A stretch of 22,965 nucleotides of DNA from Gammaproteobacteria bacterium (GTDB lineage: Bacteria; Pseudomonadota; Gammaproteobacteria; JAJDOJ01): contig JALVEU010000316.1 in the NCBI GenBank assembly GCA_027030565.1, positions 1-22,965 of the forward strand. Direction: 5' to 3'. A program made the position numbers and the translations under genes. This document shows positions 13,551 to 22,259 of this stretch, piece after piece (position 1 is the first letter of the stretch; each line of letters begins with the position of its first letter). The notes under the pieces are model-generated. The model was not told the origin of the DNA, did not search any database, and was given only the letters and a program-made list of their open reading frames with translations.

Positions 13551-14804
13551 ATGCCATTCAACATCGCCATCAGCGGAATCTCGGCCGCAACCTCGGACCT
13601 GCGCGTCATCGGCAACAACATCGCCAATGCCGGGACCATCGGGTTCAAGTCCTCCCGGGCGGAATTCGCCGACGTCTATGCGGCCAGCGTGTTCGGCACG
13701 GCCTCCACGGCCACCGGCAGCGGCGTCCATCTCACCGACGTGGCCCAGCAGTTCACCCAGGGCAACGTGAGCTTCACCAACAACAACCTGGACCTGGCCA
13801 TCAACGGTCAGGGGTTCTTTCGCATGAACGACGGGGGCACCATCGTCTACACGCGCGCGGGCGCCTTCCGCACCGACCGCGAGGGGTACCTGGTCAATGC
13901 ACAGCAACAGCGTCTGACCGGGTTCCTCGCCAACGGCAACGGTGAAATCACCGGTCAGCTCGGGGATCTCAAGCTGGATCTGTCCAACATCGAGCCCAAG
14001 GCCACCCAGCGGGTGGACGGGGCGCTCAATCTGGACGCCACCGAGGTGCCCCCGCCGCTGCCCTGGGGTGGACCCTTCGCCTTCGGCGATCCGCCGCCGG
14101 ACCCGGCCACCTACAACAGCGCCACCTCGTTGACGATCTACGACAGCCTGGGCAATGCCCACGGCCTGAGTCTGTACTTCGTCAAGACCGCTTCCAACGC
14201 CTGGGACGTGCATGCGTTGGTCGACGGCGTGACCGTGGGGGCCACACCGGCGGGTTCGCTGAGTTTCCAGGACGACGGCAGCATCGATCCCACCACCGCA
14301 CTGCTCAACATCGCGGGCTGGACGCCGCTGGATTCACAGGGCAACGCCAACGGCGCGGCGGTACAGGACTTCGACATCTCCCTGCTGGAGACGACCCAGT
14401 TCGGCAGCCCCTTCGGCGTCAACGCCTTGAGCCAGGACGGCTATGCCACCGGCCAGCTGGCGAGCGTGGAGATCGACGGCTCCGGCATCATCTTCGGGCG
14501 TTACACCAACGGCCAGTCCAAGGCACTGGGTCAGGTGGCCCTGGCCAACTTCCCCAATCCAGGCGGGCTGCAACCCCTGGGCGATACGGCCTGGGCCGAG
14601 ACCTACGCATCGGGGCAGCCCCTGGTGGGCGCACCGGCCTCCGGGCGGCTGGGGGTGGTGCAGTCCGGCGCGCTGGAAGAGTCCAACGTAGAGCTCACCA
14701 AGGAGATGGTCAAGCTGATCACGGCCCAACGCAACTTCCAGGCCAACGCCCAGACCATCCGCACGGCCGATGCCGTGACCCAGACCATCATCAACATCCG
14801 CTGA
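13551..14804 (+). CDS. flgE: Flagellar hook protein FlgE
   Basis: A 417-residue structural subunit of the hook, the universal joint outside the cell. The N-terminal domain D0 is MPFNIAISGISAATSDLRVI with NNIANAGTIGFKSSRAEFAD. The middle domains D1/D2 include INGQGFFRM (about 84-92) and TSLTIYDSLGNAHGLSLYFV near 193-212. The C-terminal D0 is EESNVELTKEMVKLITAQRN then FQANAQTIRTADAVTQTIINIR. The length is close to that of Salmonella FlgE (about 400). A strong AAGGAGG stands 6 bases before the ATG, in line with a high copy number. The 79-base gap after flgD has only a short GGCGG/CCGCC repeat and no promoter that I can read. Confidence 0.96.
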   Translation: MPFNIAISGISAATSDLRVIGNNIANAGTIGFKSSRAEFADVYAASVFGTASTATGSGVHLTDVAQQFTQGNVSFTNNNLDLAINGQGFFRMNDGGTIVYTRAGAFRTDREGYLVNAQQQRLTGFLANGNGEITGQLGDLKLDLSNIEPKATQRVDGALNLDATEVPPPLPWGGPFAFGDPPPDPATYNSATSLTIYDSLGNAHGLSLYFVKTASNAWDVHALVDGVTVGATPAGSLSFQDDGSIDPTTALLNIAGWTPLDSQGNANGAAVQDFDISLLETTQFGSPFGVNALSQDGYATGQLASVEIDGSGIIFGRYTNGQSKALGQVALANFPNPGGLQPLGDTAWAETYASGQPLVGAPASGRLGVVQSGALEESNVELTKEMVKLITAQRNFQANAQTIRTADAVTQTIINIR

Positions 14805-14825
14805 TCGGCATAGCCGGAGGTCATC

Positions 14826-15566
14826 ATGGACCGACTCCTCTATCTGGGGATGATGGGCGCCAAGGACGTGTCGCTCGCCCAGGCCCAGATCTCCAACAAC
14901 CTCGCCAACGCCTCGGTGCCGGGCTTTCGGAGCGATCTGCTGCGGGTTCGCAGCCTGCCCATCTACGGGCCGGGGCAGCCGACCCGGGTGGCCAACCGCC
15001 TGGAGCCGGCCGGCTCCGACCTGTCCACGGGCACACTCACCCCGACCGGCCGTGATCTGGACATCGCGGTCGACGGGGAGGGCTGGATCGCCGTGCAGGC
15101 CCCGGACGGACGTGAGGCCTATACGCGCTCTGGCGACCTGCGGGTCAACAGCGTGGGTCTGCTGGTCAACGGGGCCGGGCATCCGGTGCTGGGTGACGGG
15201 GGCCCCATCGCCATTCCGCCGGCCGAGTCCATCGAGATCGCCGCGGATGGGACCATCAGTGCGCGGCTGGTGGGCGAGCGCGCCACAGGCATGGTGGTGC
15301 TGGACCGGATCCGGCTCGTGAGCGCCCCGGCAGACGCGGTGGTCAAAGGGCTTGACGGCCTGTTCCGGCTGCGTGCCGGGGCCCAGGCGGTCGCCGATGC
15401 CCAGGTCCGCGTGATCCCGCGCACCCTGGAGTCCAGCAACGTCAGTTCGGTGGGCGCCATGGCCGATCTCATCGGCCTGGCACGCAGTTTCGAAGTCCAG
15501 GTGCGCCTGATGAAGGCCGCCGAGGAGAACGACTCGGTCTCCAGCCAGCTGCTGCGCATGGGTTAG
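14826..15566 (+). CDS. flgF: Proximal rod protein FlgF
   Basis: A 246-residue rod subunit, at the size usual for FlgF (about 250). The start MDRLLYLGMMGAKDVSLAQA with QISNNLANASVPGFRSDLLR carries the rod signature and the FlgF-type opening. The middle contains IAVDGEGWIAVQ (about 79-90) and YTRSGDLRVNSVGLLVNG. The C-terminus ends with LESSNVSSVGAMADLIGLAR and SFEVQVRLMKAAEENDSVSS. GGAGG lies 5 bases before the ATG, 21 bases after flgE. The C-terminal helix is less conserved than that of FlgG, which is normal for this paralogue. Confidence 0.94.
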   Translation: MDRLLYLGMMGAKDVSLAQAQISNNLANASVPGFRSDLLRVRSLPIYGPGQPTRVANRLEPAGSDLSTGTLTPTGRDLDIAVDGEGWIAVQAPDGREAYTRSGDLRVNSVGLLVNGAGHPVLGDGGPIAIPPAESIEIAADGTISARLVGERATGMVVLDRIRLVSAPADAVVKGLDGLFRLRAGAQAVADAQVRVIPRTLESSNVSSVGAMADLIGLARSFEVQVRLMKAAEENDSVSSQLLRMG

Positions 15567-15613
15567 CGGCCGGCACCACGGACCCGACCGGTGGTCATGC
15601 GCGGCGAGCCGGC

Positions 15614-15629
15614 TGGCAGCGAAATTGCA
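15614..15629 (+). promoter_or_regulatory. Sigma54 (RpoN) promoter before flgG
   Basis: TGGCAGC-GAAA-TTGCA lies in the 127-base gap between flgF and flgG. GG (15615-15616) and GC (15627-15628) are exactly 10 bases apart and the -12 element is a perfect TTGCA. The expected start near 15640 leaves a leader of about 54 bases before the flgG ATG. This gap is the longest inside the flgB-flgL series and the site explains it. Confidence 0.8.
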
Positions 15630-15693
15630 TCGTTTGAGGCGGGAGGCGGCGATGCCGCTTTCCCGGCGCCATTGGGAACAGGGAGAGAACATC

Positions 15694-16479
15694 ATGCTAC
15701 CCGCATTGTGGATCAGCAAGACCGGCCTGGAGGCCCAACAGATCAATCTGGGGGTGATCTCCAACAACCTGGCCAACGTCAACACCACCGGATTCAAGCG
15801 CAGCCGGGCGGTGTTCCAGGACCTCATGTATCAGAACCTGCGCCAGGCCGGGGCGCAGAGCTCACAGGAGACGCAGTTGCCTTCGGGGCTCATGCTGGGC
15901 ACCGGCGTGCGTGCGGTGGCCACCGAGAAGCTCTTCACCCCGGGCAACATCGTGCAGACGCAGAACCAGCTGGACGTGGCCATCAAGGGCCGCGGCTTCC
16001 TGCAGGTGCTGCTGCCCGACGGCAACATCGGCTATACGCGTGACGGGGCGCTGCAACGCGACGCCAACGGACAACTGGTGACCGCCAACGGCTACCCGCT
16101 GGAACCGGCCATCACCATCCCCGAGGGGACGCTCACCCTGACCATCGGATCGGACGGGACCGTCTCCGCCCTGGTGGCAGGAGAGACCGCGCCCACGCAG
16201 ATCGGCACCATCGAGCTGGCCGACTTCGTCAATCCCGCCGGGCTGCAGCCCATCGGTGACAACCTGTTCGTCGAGACGGCCGCCAGCGGGACGCCGCAGA
16301 CGGGCACGGCCGGTCTCGACGGGCTCGGCAGCCTGGTGCAGGGTTCCCTGGAGAGTTCCAACGTGAACGTGGTCGAGGAGATGGTGAACATGATCGAGGC
16401 GCAGCGCGCCTACGAGATGAACTCCAAGGCCATCGGGGTGGCCGACGCCATGCTTCAGTACGTGAATCAGACCCTGTAG
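15694..16479 (+). CDS. flgG: Distal rod protein FlgG
   Basis: A 261-residue subunit of the distal rod (usual length 260-262). The N-terminus MLPALWISKTGLEAQQINLG with VISNNLANVNTTGFKRSRAV and FQDLMYQN is highly conserved. The FlgG-specific loop that straightens the rod falls around LRQAGAQSSQETQLPSGLML. The C-terminus is LESSNVNVVEEMVNMIEAQR then AYEMNSKAIGVADAMLQYVN. The ATG at 15694 follows GGGAGAG by 6 bases; the open frame upstream of it crosses the sigma54 promoter and is not coding. It begins a second transcription unit within the operon. Confidence 0.96.
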   Translation: MLPALWISKTGLEAQQINLGVISNNLANVNTTGFKRSRAVFQDLMYQNLRQAGAQSSQETQLPSGLMLGTGVRAVATEKLFTPGNIVQTQNQLDVAIKGRGFLQVLLPDGNIGYTRDGALQRDANGQLVTANGYPLEPAITIPEGTLTLTIGSDGTVSALVAGETAPTQIGTIELADFVNPAGLQPIGDNLFVETAASGTPQTGTAGLDGLGSLVQGSLESSNVNVVEEMVNMIEAQRAYEMNSKAIGVADAMLQYVNQTL

Positions 16480-16501
16480 CGCTGCGGCAGGAGGTTCGGC
16501 A

Positions 16502-17176
16502 ATGGCGATCCGGCTTCATACCGCAGGCGTATGCCTCGCCGCCGCGGTCCTGGGGGGCTGTGCCACGCCCCCCAGGCCCGACCAGCCCCGCTACGCGCCC
16601 ACCCGCCCGGTGCAGCACACGGCGGCGCCCCCCAATGGCAGCCTGTTCCGCGCAGGCTACGACATGCGCTTGTTCGAGGACGTCAAGGCGCGCCGTGTGG
16701 GCGACATCCTCACCATCCTCCTGGTGGAGAAGACCGACGCCAAGAAGAAGGCGGACACCAAGGTCTCCAAGGATCTCGACACCGAATTCAACAACCCGGT
16801 CCTGCTCGGCAACCCCGCCGATCTGGCAGGTAGAGACCTGCGTTTCAAGCTCGAGGCCCAGCGCGAGGTCAACGGCAAGGGTGAGAGCAAGCAGAGCAAC
16901 AGCCTGCGGGGCAGCATCGCCGTCACCGTGGCCGAGGTCCTGCCCAACGGCAACTTGGTGGTGCGCGGCGAAAAATGGGTGGCCCTGAACCAAGGAGAAG
17001 AGTACATCCGGCTCTCGGGCATCGTGCGTCCCGAGGACATCGGCACCGACAACACGGTGCCCTCCACGCGCGTGGCCGATGCCCGAATCAGCTACGGGGG
17101 CAAGGGGGTGTTGGCGGACGGCAACAGTCCGGGATGGCTGAGCCGCTTCTTCCTCAGCCCCCTGTGGCCCTTCTGA
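16502..17176 (+). CDS. flgH: Flagellar L-ring lipoprotein FlgH
   Basis: A 224-residue outer-membrane lipoprotein that forms the L ring around the rod. The signal peptide ends with the lipobox LGGC (17-20), so Cys20 is lipidated. The mature chain has the FlgH block NGSLFRAGYDMRLFEDVKAR (about 42-61), then RVGDILTILLVEKTDAKKKA, and ends with ISYGGKGVLADGNSPGWLSR and FFLSPLWPF. GGAGG precedes the ATG by about 8 bases. It starts 22 bases after flgG. The presence of an L ring confirms a Gram-negative envelope. Confidence 0.95.
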   Translation: MAIRLHTAGVCLAAAVLGGCATPPRPDQPRYAPTRPVQHTAAPPNGSLFRAGYDMRLFEDVKARRVGDILTILLVEKTDAKKKADTKVSKDLDTEFNNPVLLGNPADLAGRDLRFKLEAQREVNGKGESKQSNSLRGSIAVTVAEVLPNGNLVVRGEKWVALNQGEEYIRLSGIVRPEDIGTDNTVPSTRVADARISYGGKGVLADGNSPGWLSRFFLSPLWPF

Positions 17177-17198
17177 TCGGCGAGGGGAGGGAACGGCA

Positions 17199-18317
17199 AT
17201 GGACGGTGGCAGGAGAACACGGGCGCTGGCCGCTGCACTGGGACTGATCCTGGTCTTGTGGGGGGGAACGGCCGCCGCCGAGCGCGTCAAGGACATCGCC
17301 AGCGTGCTCGGCGTGCGCAGCAACCACCTGATCGGCTACGGTCTGGTGGTGGGGCTCAACGGCACCGGCGACAGCAGCAACACGCCGTTCACCGACCAGA
17401 GCATCCACAGTCTGCTCAACCGCCTGGGCATCACGGTGCCCCCCGGAGTCAAGGCCAAATCCAAGAACGTGGCGGCCGTGATGGTCAGCGCCGTGCTCCC
17501 GCCCTTCGCCAAGCCGGGCCAGTACATCGACGTGACCGTCTCATCGCTGGGCAACGCCAAGAGCCTGCGTGGCGGCACCCTCCTCATGACCCCCCTCAAG
17601 GGACTCGACGGCCAGGTCTACGCCGTGGCCCAGGGCAACCTCATCGTCGGCGGGCTGGATGCCAGCGGGGCCGACGGTTCGCGCATCACCATCAACGTGC
17701 CCAGCGCCGGCCGGATCCCCAACGGGGCCCTGGTGGAGCGCAGCGTACCCACCGCATTCGCCCGCGGCTCGGAACTGGTACTCACCTTGCACACGGCGGA
17801 TTTCACCACCGCCCACCGCCTCGCCCAGGCCATCAACGACCGTTTCGGGCCCGGTCGCGCGGCCGCCGTGGATGCCGCCTCGGTGCGGGTGACGCCACCC
17901 CCGGGGCAGGCGGCCCGCGTGAGTTTCGTGGCCGAGCTGGAGAACCTCACGCTGGAGCCCGGCGAGGCCCCGGCACGCGTCGTGATCAACGCCCGCACGG
18001 GGACCGTGGTGATCGGCAAGCACGTGCGGGTCACGGCCGCGGCGGTCAGCCACGGCAACCTGGTGGTCACCATCTCGGAACGCGCCCAAGTGAGCCAGCC
18101 CGCGCCCTTCTCGCGTGGTACCACGCAAGTGGTGCGACAGAGCCAGGTGGACGTGAACCAGGAAGACAACCGCATGTTCCTCTTCCAGCCTGGTGTGACA
18201 CTGGAAGAGATCGTCGAAGCGGTCAACCGGGTGGGTGCCGCCCCTGGCGATCTGGTGGCCATCCTCGAGGCCCTCAAGGAGGCCGGCGCACTGCGCGCCG
18301 AACTGGTGGTGATCTGA
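17199..18317 (+). CDS. flgI: Flagellar P-ring protein FlgI
   Basis: A 372-residue periplasmic protein that forms the P ring in the peptidoglycan layer. A Sec signal peptide (1 to about 27, ending TAAAE with cleavage after the Ala run) is followed by the near-invariant RVKDIASVLGVRSNHLIGYG and LVVGLNGTGDSSNTPFT. Other family blocks include TVSSLGNAKSLRGGTLLMTP and GKHVRVTAAAVSHGNLVVTI. The C-terminus LFQPGVTLEEIVEAVNRVGA is also typical. The length matches the family (about 365-370). It starts 22 bases after flgH. FlgA on the opposite strand is its assembly chaperone. Confidence 0.97.
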   Translation: MDGGRRTRALAAALGLILVLWGGTAAAERVKDIASVLGVRSNHLIGYGLVVGLNGTGDSSNTPFTDQSIHSLLNRLGITVPPGVKAKSKNVAAVMVSAVLPPFAKPGQYIDVTVSSLGNAKSLRGGTLLMTPLKGLDGQVYAVAQGNLIVGGLDASGADGSRITINVPSAGRIPNGALVERSVPTAFARGSELVLTLHTADFTTAHRLAQAINDRFGPGRAAAVDAASVRVTPPPGQAARVSFVAELENLTLEPGEAPARVVINARTGTVVIGKHVRVTAAAVSHGNLVVTISERAQVSQPAPFSRGTTQVVRQSQVDVNQEDNRMFLFQPGVTLEEIVEAVNRVGAAPGDLVAILEALKEAGALRAELVVI

Positions 18318-18329
18318 GCGACAGCGGCC

Positions 18330-19307
18330 ATGACTTCAGCCACCCAGGCCCAGGCGCTCGTCTACACCGATTTCTCGGGGCTCACGGCCTTGCGCGCCCA
18401 GGCCCAGCGCGATCCCAAGGCCGCGCTGGCCGAGGCGGCCCGCCAGTTCGAGGCCTATTTCATCCAGCAGCTGCTCAAGGCGGCCCGTGACGCGGGCATG
18501 GGCGGTGGGCTCCTGGACGGCGAGCAGAGCGGCTTCTATCAGGAGCTGTATCACCAGCAGCTGGCCATCGCACTGGCCCGGACCGGGCGCTTCGGGATCG
18601 CCCGCATACTCGAACAGCAGGTGGGCGCCGGAATTCCGCAACCGGGTTCCACGGCACCCGTCGTCCCGTCGCCGGCCGGAGTACCCTCCGCCGTGCAGCG
18701 TGCCCGCATGGGCCATGGAGCCGGGCCCGGCCTGGAAACGCGTTCCAGCGAGGTCACGGGCGGCCGCGGAGAGGCTCGGCCGGAGGAGACGAATCCGGCG
18801 TTTGCCTCACCGGCAGACTTCGTGACGCGGCTCTGGCCCCATGCCCGTCGTGCCGCGGCACGCATCGGCGTGGACCCCCGGGTGCTCATCGCCCAGGCGG
18901 CCTTGGAGACCGGCTGGGGAAGGGCGCTCCCGCGCACGCCCGAGGGCCGGAGCAGCCACAACCTGTTCGGCATCAAGGCGCACGGGGCATGGCGGGGACC
19001 GGTGGCGCCCGCGCGGTCTCTGGAGTTCGAGGGCGGGGCCATGGTGGCGCGCCGGGCGGCCTTCCGGGTGTACGAGTCATATGCAGAGAGCTTCGACGAC
19101 TACGCCGCGTTCCTGCAGCACAACCCGCGCTATGCCCGCGCGCTGCAGGAGGCGGCGGATCCCGAGCGCTTCGTGCGCGCACTGCAGCGCGCCGGCTATG
19201 CCACGGACCCGAACTACGCCGAGAAGGTGCTGGGCATCCTGCGTATGGAGGAGGTCCAGGCGCCCCTGACTCAAGATCGCCTGGCCCTGGCCGATACAGG
19301 GGGATGA
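18330..19307 (+). CDS. flgJ: Rod cap and peptidoglycan hydrolase FlgJ
   Basis: A 325-residue two-domain protein. The N-terminal rod-capping domain (about 20-95) has AARQFEAYFIQQLLKAARDA (36-55). A Pro/Gly/Glu-rich linker (about 98-160) follows. The C-terminal glucosaminidase-like domain (about 163-310) cuts a hole in peptidoglycan for the rod; IAQAALETGWG (188-198) carries the likely catalytic Glu193, with HNLFGIKAHGAW (210-221) and SFDDYAAFLQHNPRY (254-268) as further family blocks. The dual-domain form is typical of beta and gamma proteobacteria. Its ribosome-binding site is weak, but it begins 12 bases after flgI and coupling is likely. The 3' end of this gene contains the flgK promoter. 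Confidence 0.95.
   Translation: MTSATQAQALVYTDFSGLTALRAQAQRDPKAALAEAARQFEAYFIQQLLKAARDAGMGGGLLDGEQSGFYQELYHQQLAIALARTGRFGIARILEQQVGAGIPQPGSTAPVVPSPAGVPSAVQRARMGHGAGPGLETRSSEVTGGRGEARPEETNPAFASPADFVTRLWPHARRAAARIGVDPRVLIAQAALETGWGRALPRTPEGRSSHNLFGIKAHGAWRGPVAPARSLEFEGGAMVARRAAFRVYESYAESFDDYAAFLQHNPRYARALQEAADPERFVRALQRAGYATDPNYAEKVLGILRMEEVQAPLTQDRLALADTGG
19271..19297 (+). promoter_or_regulatory. Sigma28 (FliA) promoter for flgKL, inside the end of flgJ
   Basis: TCAAGATC (19271-19278), 11-base spacer, GCCGATAC (19290-19297), 7 of 8 matches in the -10. It overlaps the last codons of flgJ. The expected start near 19304 gives a leader of about 79 bases to the flgK ATG. The -35 has the same GACTCAAG core as the motA promoter. 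Confidence 0.8.
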
Positions 19308-19382
19308 ACGCCAGGCGGCGAGCGGCACCCGGCGACCGGGTGAACGGCGCCGTACCGCGTACAGCGTGAGGAAGCGGACAGC

Positions 19383-21326
19383 ATGACCATATCCAGCCTG
19401 CTCAACATCGGTCTTTCGGGCCTCACGGCCAACCAGAAGGCCATCCGGGTCACGGGGCACAACATCGCCAACGTCAACACCCCGGGCTACAGCCGGCAGG
19501 AGGCCCTGCTCGCCACCTATCCCGAGACCTGGTTCGGCGACGGCTACTTCGGGGCGGGCGTGCAAGTGGCCGGGGTGCGCCGGATCTTCGATCAGTTCCA
19601 GATCGACCGGCTCAACGCCGATACGGCCGCCGCAGGGCAGCTGCGCAGCTACCATCAGCTCGCCGCCGAACTGGAGGACCTGCTGGGCGCGGCCGGCACG
19701 GAACTCAGCGCCCCACTGCAGGGATTCTTCGACGCCCTCGGCGCCGTGGCCGCGGATCCGGCCTCCATCGCGCCGCGCCAGGTGCTGCTCGGGCGGGCCG
19801 AGGCGCTCGCCGGGCGCATCCGGGCCCTGGACGGCCGCATGCAAGAGATGCGTAACGGCCTCCAGACGCGGCTCTCCGACACCGTGGCGGAGATCAATAC
19901 CCTGGCCTCCGGGATCGCTGGACTCAACCAGGAGATCGCTGCCGCCCGAGTGGGTCGCGGCCAGCCCAACGACCTGCTGGATCGGCGCGACGCCCTGGTC
20001 GCCCGGCTGGCCGAGAAGGTGGGGGTGACCACCGTCGAGCAGGACAATGGCATGCTCAACGTGTTCATCGGCAACGGCCTGAATCTGGTGCTGGGGACCA
20101 CGGCCAACCGCCTGGGCGTGGAAGCCAGTGGCAGCGATCCCCAGCGCGTGGAGGTGACCCTGCTGCACGTGGCCGGTTCGGTCCCCATCACCGAACAGCT
20201 GCAGGGGGGCGTGCTCGGCGGATTGCTGGACTTCGACCGCACCCTGCTGGGGGAGGCCGAGGCGCAGCTGGGTCGCCTGGCCATCGGCCTGACCATGGCC
20301 GTCAACGCCCAGCACGCCTCGGGCATGAACCTGCGGGGGGAGATCGGGGGTCTGCTGTTCTCCGACGCCAACAGTGCCGCGTTGCAGGACGTGCGGGTGA
20401 GTGCCGATCAGCGCAACACCGGCAGTGCGGCGTTGACGGTGACCGTGGACGACCCGGCACAGCTGGGCACCAGCGACTACCGGCTCGCCTACGACGGCAC
20501 CCAGTACACGCTCATGCGCCTGGCGGACGAGACGGTGGTCGGTACCTTCGCCGGGTTCCCGCAGAGCATCGCCGGCGAAGGGTTCACCATCGATCTCGCC
20601 TCCGGTGCGCCGGCGGCGGGGGATACGTTTCTGATCCGACCCACCGCAGGAGCCAGCCGCGAGATGCGTCTGCTGCTCGGCGACCCCGAGGAATTCGCCG
20701 CAGCCGTGCCCGTCCGCTCCACCGCCGATGCGGGCAATGGCGGCACGGCGCAAGTGACCGCGCTCTCGGCACAGAACCTGAGCGGCACGGCGCTGGGCAC
20801 CCCCGTGACCCTGACCTACGATGCGGGCAGCCAGGCATTCGTGGTGAGCAATCCCCCGGGTGGGAGCCTGGGCTACGATCCGGCCACCGACGCCGGCACC
20901 CCTTTGACCCTGAGCGTGCCCGGATTCGGCGATGTGGTGATCGAATTCCAGGGCAGCCCGGCCCAGGGCGACCAGTTCGTCGTCGAGTCCAATGCCGGAG
21001 GCGTCGGCGACAACCGCAACGCCTTGGCCCTGGCGGCCCTGCAGGAGACGCCCCTGTTCAACGGGGGTACGGCCACGCCGGGCGCCGCCTACGGTCAGCT
21101 GGTCTCGGCCGTGGGGGTGCGGACCAGCTCCGCCGAACTGGCGCGTGACGCTCAGGAGGCGCTGCTGCGCCGCAGCCAGGAGGCCCGCGACGCCACGTCG
21201 GGCGTCAACCTGGACGAGGAGGCGGCCAATCTGCTGCGCTTCCAGCAGGCATATCAGGCCTCGGCCCAAGTGGTCGCCGCGGCCAACCAGATGTTCCAGA
21301 CCCTGCTCTCGGCCTTTGGAGGATAG
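19383..21326 (+). CDS. flgK: Hook-filament junction protein FlgK (HAP1)
   Basis: A 647-residue protein that forms the first junction zone between hook and filament. The N-terminal D0/D1 part is ISSLLNIGLSGLTANQKAIR with VTGHNIANVNTPGYSRQEAL. The C-terminal D0 is SGVNLDEEAANLLRFQQAYQ then ASAQVVAAANQMFQTLLSAF. It is about 100 residues longer than Salmonella FlgK (about 550); the extra sequence lies in the variable outer domains (about 330-560), rich in Ala, Gly, Thr and Asp, which is common and surface exposed. GAGGAAG precedes the ATG by about 9 bases. It starts 75 bases after flgJ with its own sigma28 promoter. Confidence 0.96.
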   Translation: MTISSLLNIGLSGLTANQKAIRVTGHNIANVNTPGYSRQEALLATYPETWFGDGYFGAGVQVAGVRRIFDQFQIDRLNADTAAAGQLRSYHQLAAELEDLLGAAGTELSAPLQGFFDALGAVAADPASIAPRQVLLGRAEALAGRIRALDGRMQEMRNGLQTRLSDTVAEINTLASGIAGLNQEIAAARVGRGQPNDLLDRRDALVARLAEKVGVTTVEQDNGMLNVFIGNGLNLVLGTTANRLGVEASGSDPQRVEVTLLHVAGSVPITEQLQGGVLGGLLDFDRTLLGEAEAQLGRLAIGLTMAVNAQHASGMNLRGEIGGLLFSDANSAALQDVRVSADQRNTGSAALTVTVDDPAQLGTSDYRLAYDGTQYTLMRLADETVVGTFAGFPQSIAGEGFTIDLASGAPAAGDTFLIRPTAGASREMRLLLGDPEEFAAAVPVRSTADAGNGGTAQVTALSAQNLSGTALGTPVTLTYDAGSQAFVVSNPPGGSLGYDPATDAGTPLTLSVPGFGDVVIEFQGSPAQGDQFVVESNAGGVGDNRNALALAALQETPLFNGGTATPGAAYGQLVSAVGVRTSSAELARDAQEALLRRSQEARDATSGVNLDEEAANLLRFQQAYQASAQVVAAANQMFQTLLSAFGG

Positions 21327-21328
21327 TC

Positions 21329-22246
21329 ATGCGGATCTCCACCCTGCAGCTCTATCAGCGCACGGTCTCGGCCATGCTGGACCAGCAGGCCCGCCTCGGC
21401 GACACCCAGGAGCAGCTGGCCAGCGGCAAACGTATCCTGCGTCCTTCCGACGATCCGAGCGGCACGGCGCAGGCCCTGCGGCTCAAGGAGGCGCTCTCGG
21501 CCTGGGCGCAGTTCCAGCGTGCCGCCGACCGGGCCGAGGCCCGGCTGCAGCTGGAGGACGGCGCCCTCTCCCACGTGGAGGACATCCTGCAACGGGCCCG
21601 CGAGCTGGCCGTGCGCGGGCGCAACGACAGCCTGTCGGACGGGGATCGGGCCGCGCTGGCCAAGGAGCTGCGCGGCCTGAAAGACGATCTGGTGCGGCTG
21701 GGCAACACGCGTGACGCGCAGGGGGACTACATCTTCGCCGGATACCGCAGCCGCAGCCCGGCGTTCGTCGTCGCAGGCTCCGGGGTGAGCTACGCCGGTG
21801 ATGCCGGGGTGCGCCAGATCGAGTTGGGCCCGGGCCGGAACGTCACCGTGAATCACCCCGGCAACGTGGTGTTCATGGACGTGCCTGCCGCCGCAGGCGG
21901 CCGGGAGAGCCTGTTCGAGACCCTGGACAGTCTCGCCAATGCGCTGGACAACCCCGACGACCCGGCCTTCCAGACCGAGATGGGCCGGCTCATCGATCAG
22001 TTGGACACCGGTCTGGACCACGTGCTCCAGGTGCACACGGAGGTGGGCGCGCGGCTCAACACCGTGGACGTCCAGCGGGCCTTCAACGAGGACACGCGCC
22101 TGCAGATGCAGCGCACGCTGTCGGCGGTGGAGGATCTGGACTATGCCGAGGCGGTGGCGCGACTGAACCGCCAGATGGTGGGCCTCGAGGCGGCGCAGAA
22201 GACCTTCACCCGGGTGCAGGGGCTCTCCCTGTTCAACTACCTGTAG
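21329..22246 (+). CDS. flgL: Hook-filament junction protein FlgL (HAP3)
   Basis: A 305-residue protein that joins FlgK to the flagellin filament; it is related to flagellin. The N-terminal D0/D1 is MRISTLQLYQRTVSAMLDQQ with LASGKRILRPSDDPSGTAQA, the usual FlgL signature. The middle has GNTRDAQGDYIFAGYRSRSP near 128-147. The C-terminus is EDLDYAEAVARLNRQMVGLE with AAQKTFTRVQGLSLFNYL, typical of the flagellin C-terminal fold. The ATG is 2 bases after the flgK stop and GGAGG of its ribosome-binding site lies within the end of flgK. Confidence 0.96.
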   Translation: MRISTLQLYQRTVSAMLDQQARLGDTQEQLASGKRILRPSDDPSGTAQALRLKEALSAWAQFQRAADRAEARLQLEDGALSHVEDILQRARELAVRGRNDSLSDGDRAALAKELRGLKDDLVRLGNTRDAQGDYIFAGYRSRSPAFVVAGSGVSYAGDAGVRQIELGPGRNVTVNHPGNVVFMDVPAAAGGRESLFETLDSLANALDNPDDPAFQTEMGRLIDQLDTGLDHVLQVHTEVGARLNTVDVQRAFNEDTRLQMQRTLSAVEDLDYAEAVARLNRQMVGLEAAQKTFTRVQGLSLFNYL

Positions 22247-22259
22247 TGGAGGCCGGCAC

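Noticed and set aside
19077..21269. 730-codon open frame opposite flgJ/flgK
   Set aside because: Antisense shadow of well-recognised flagellar genes; the protein is low in complexity and matches nothing I know.
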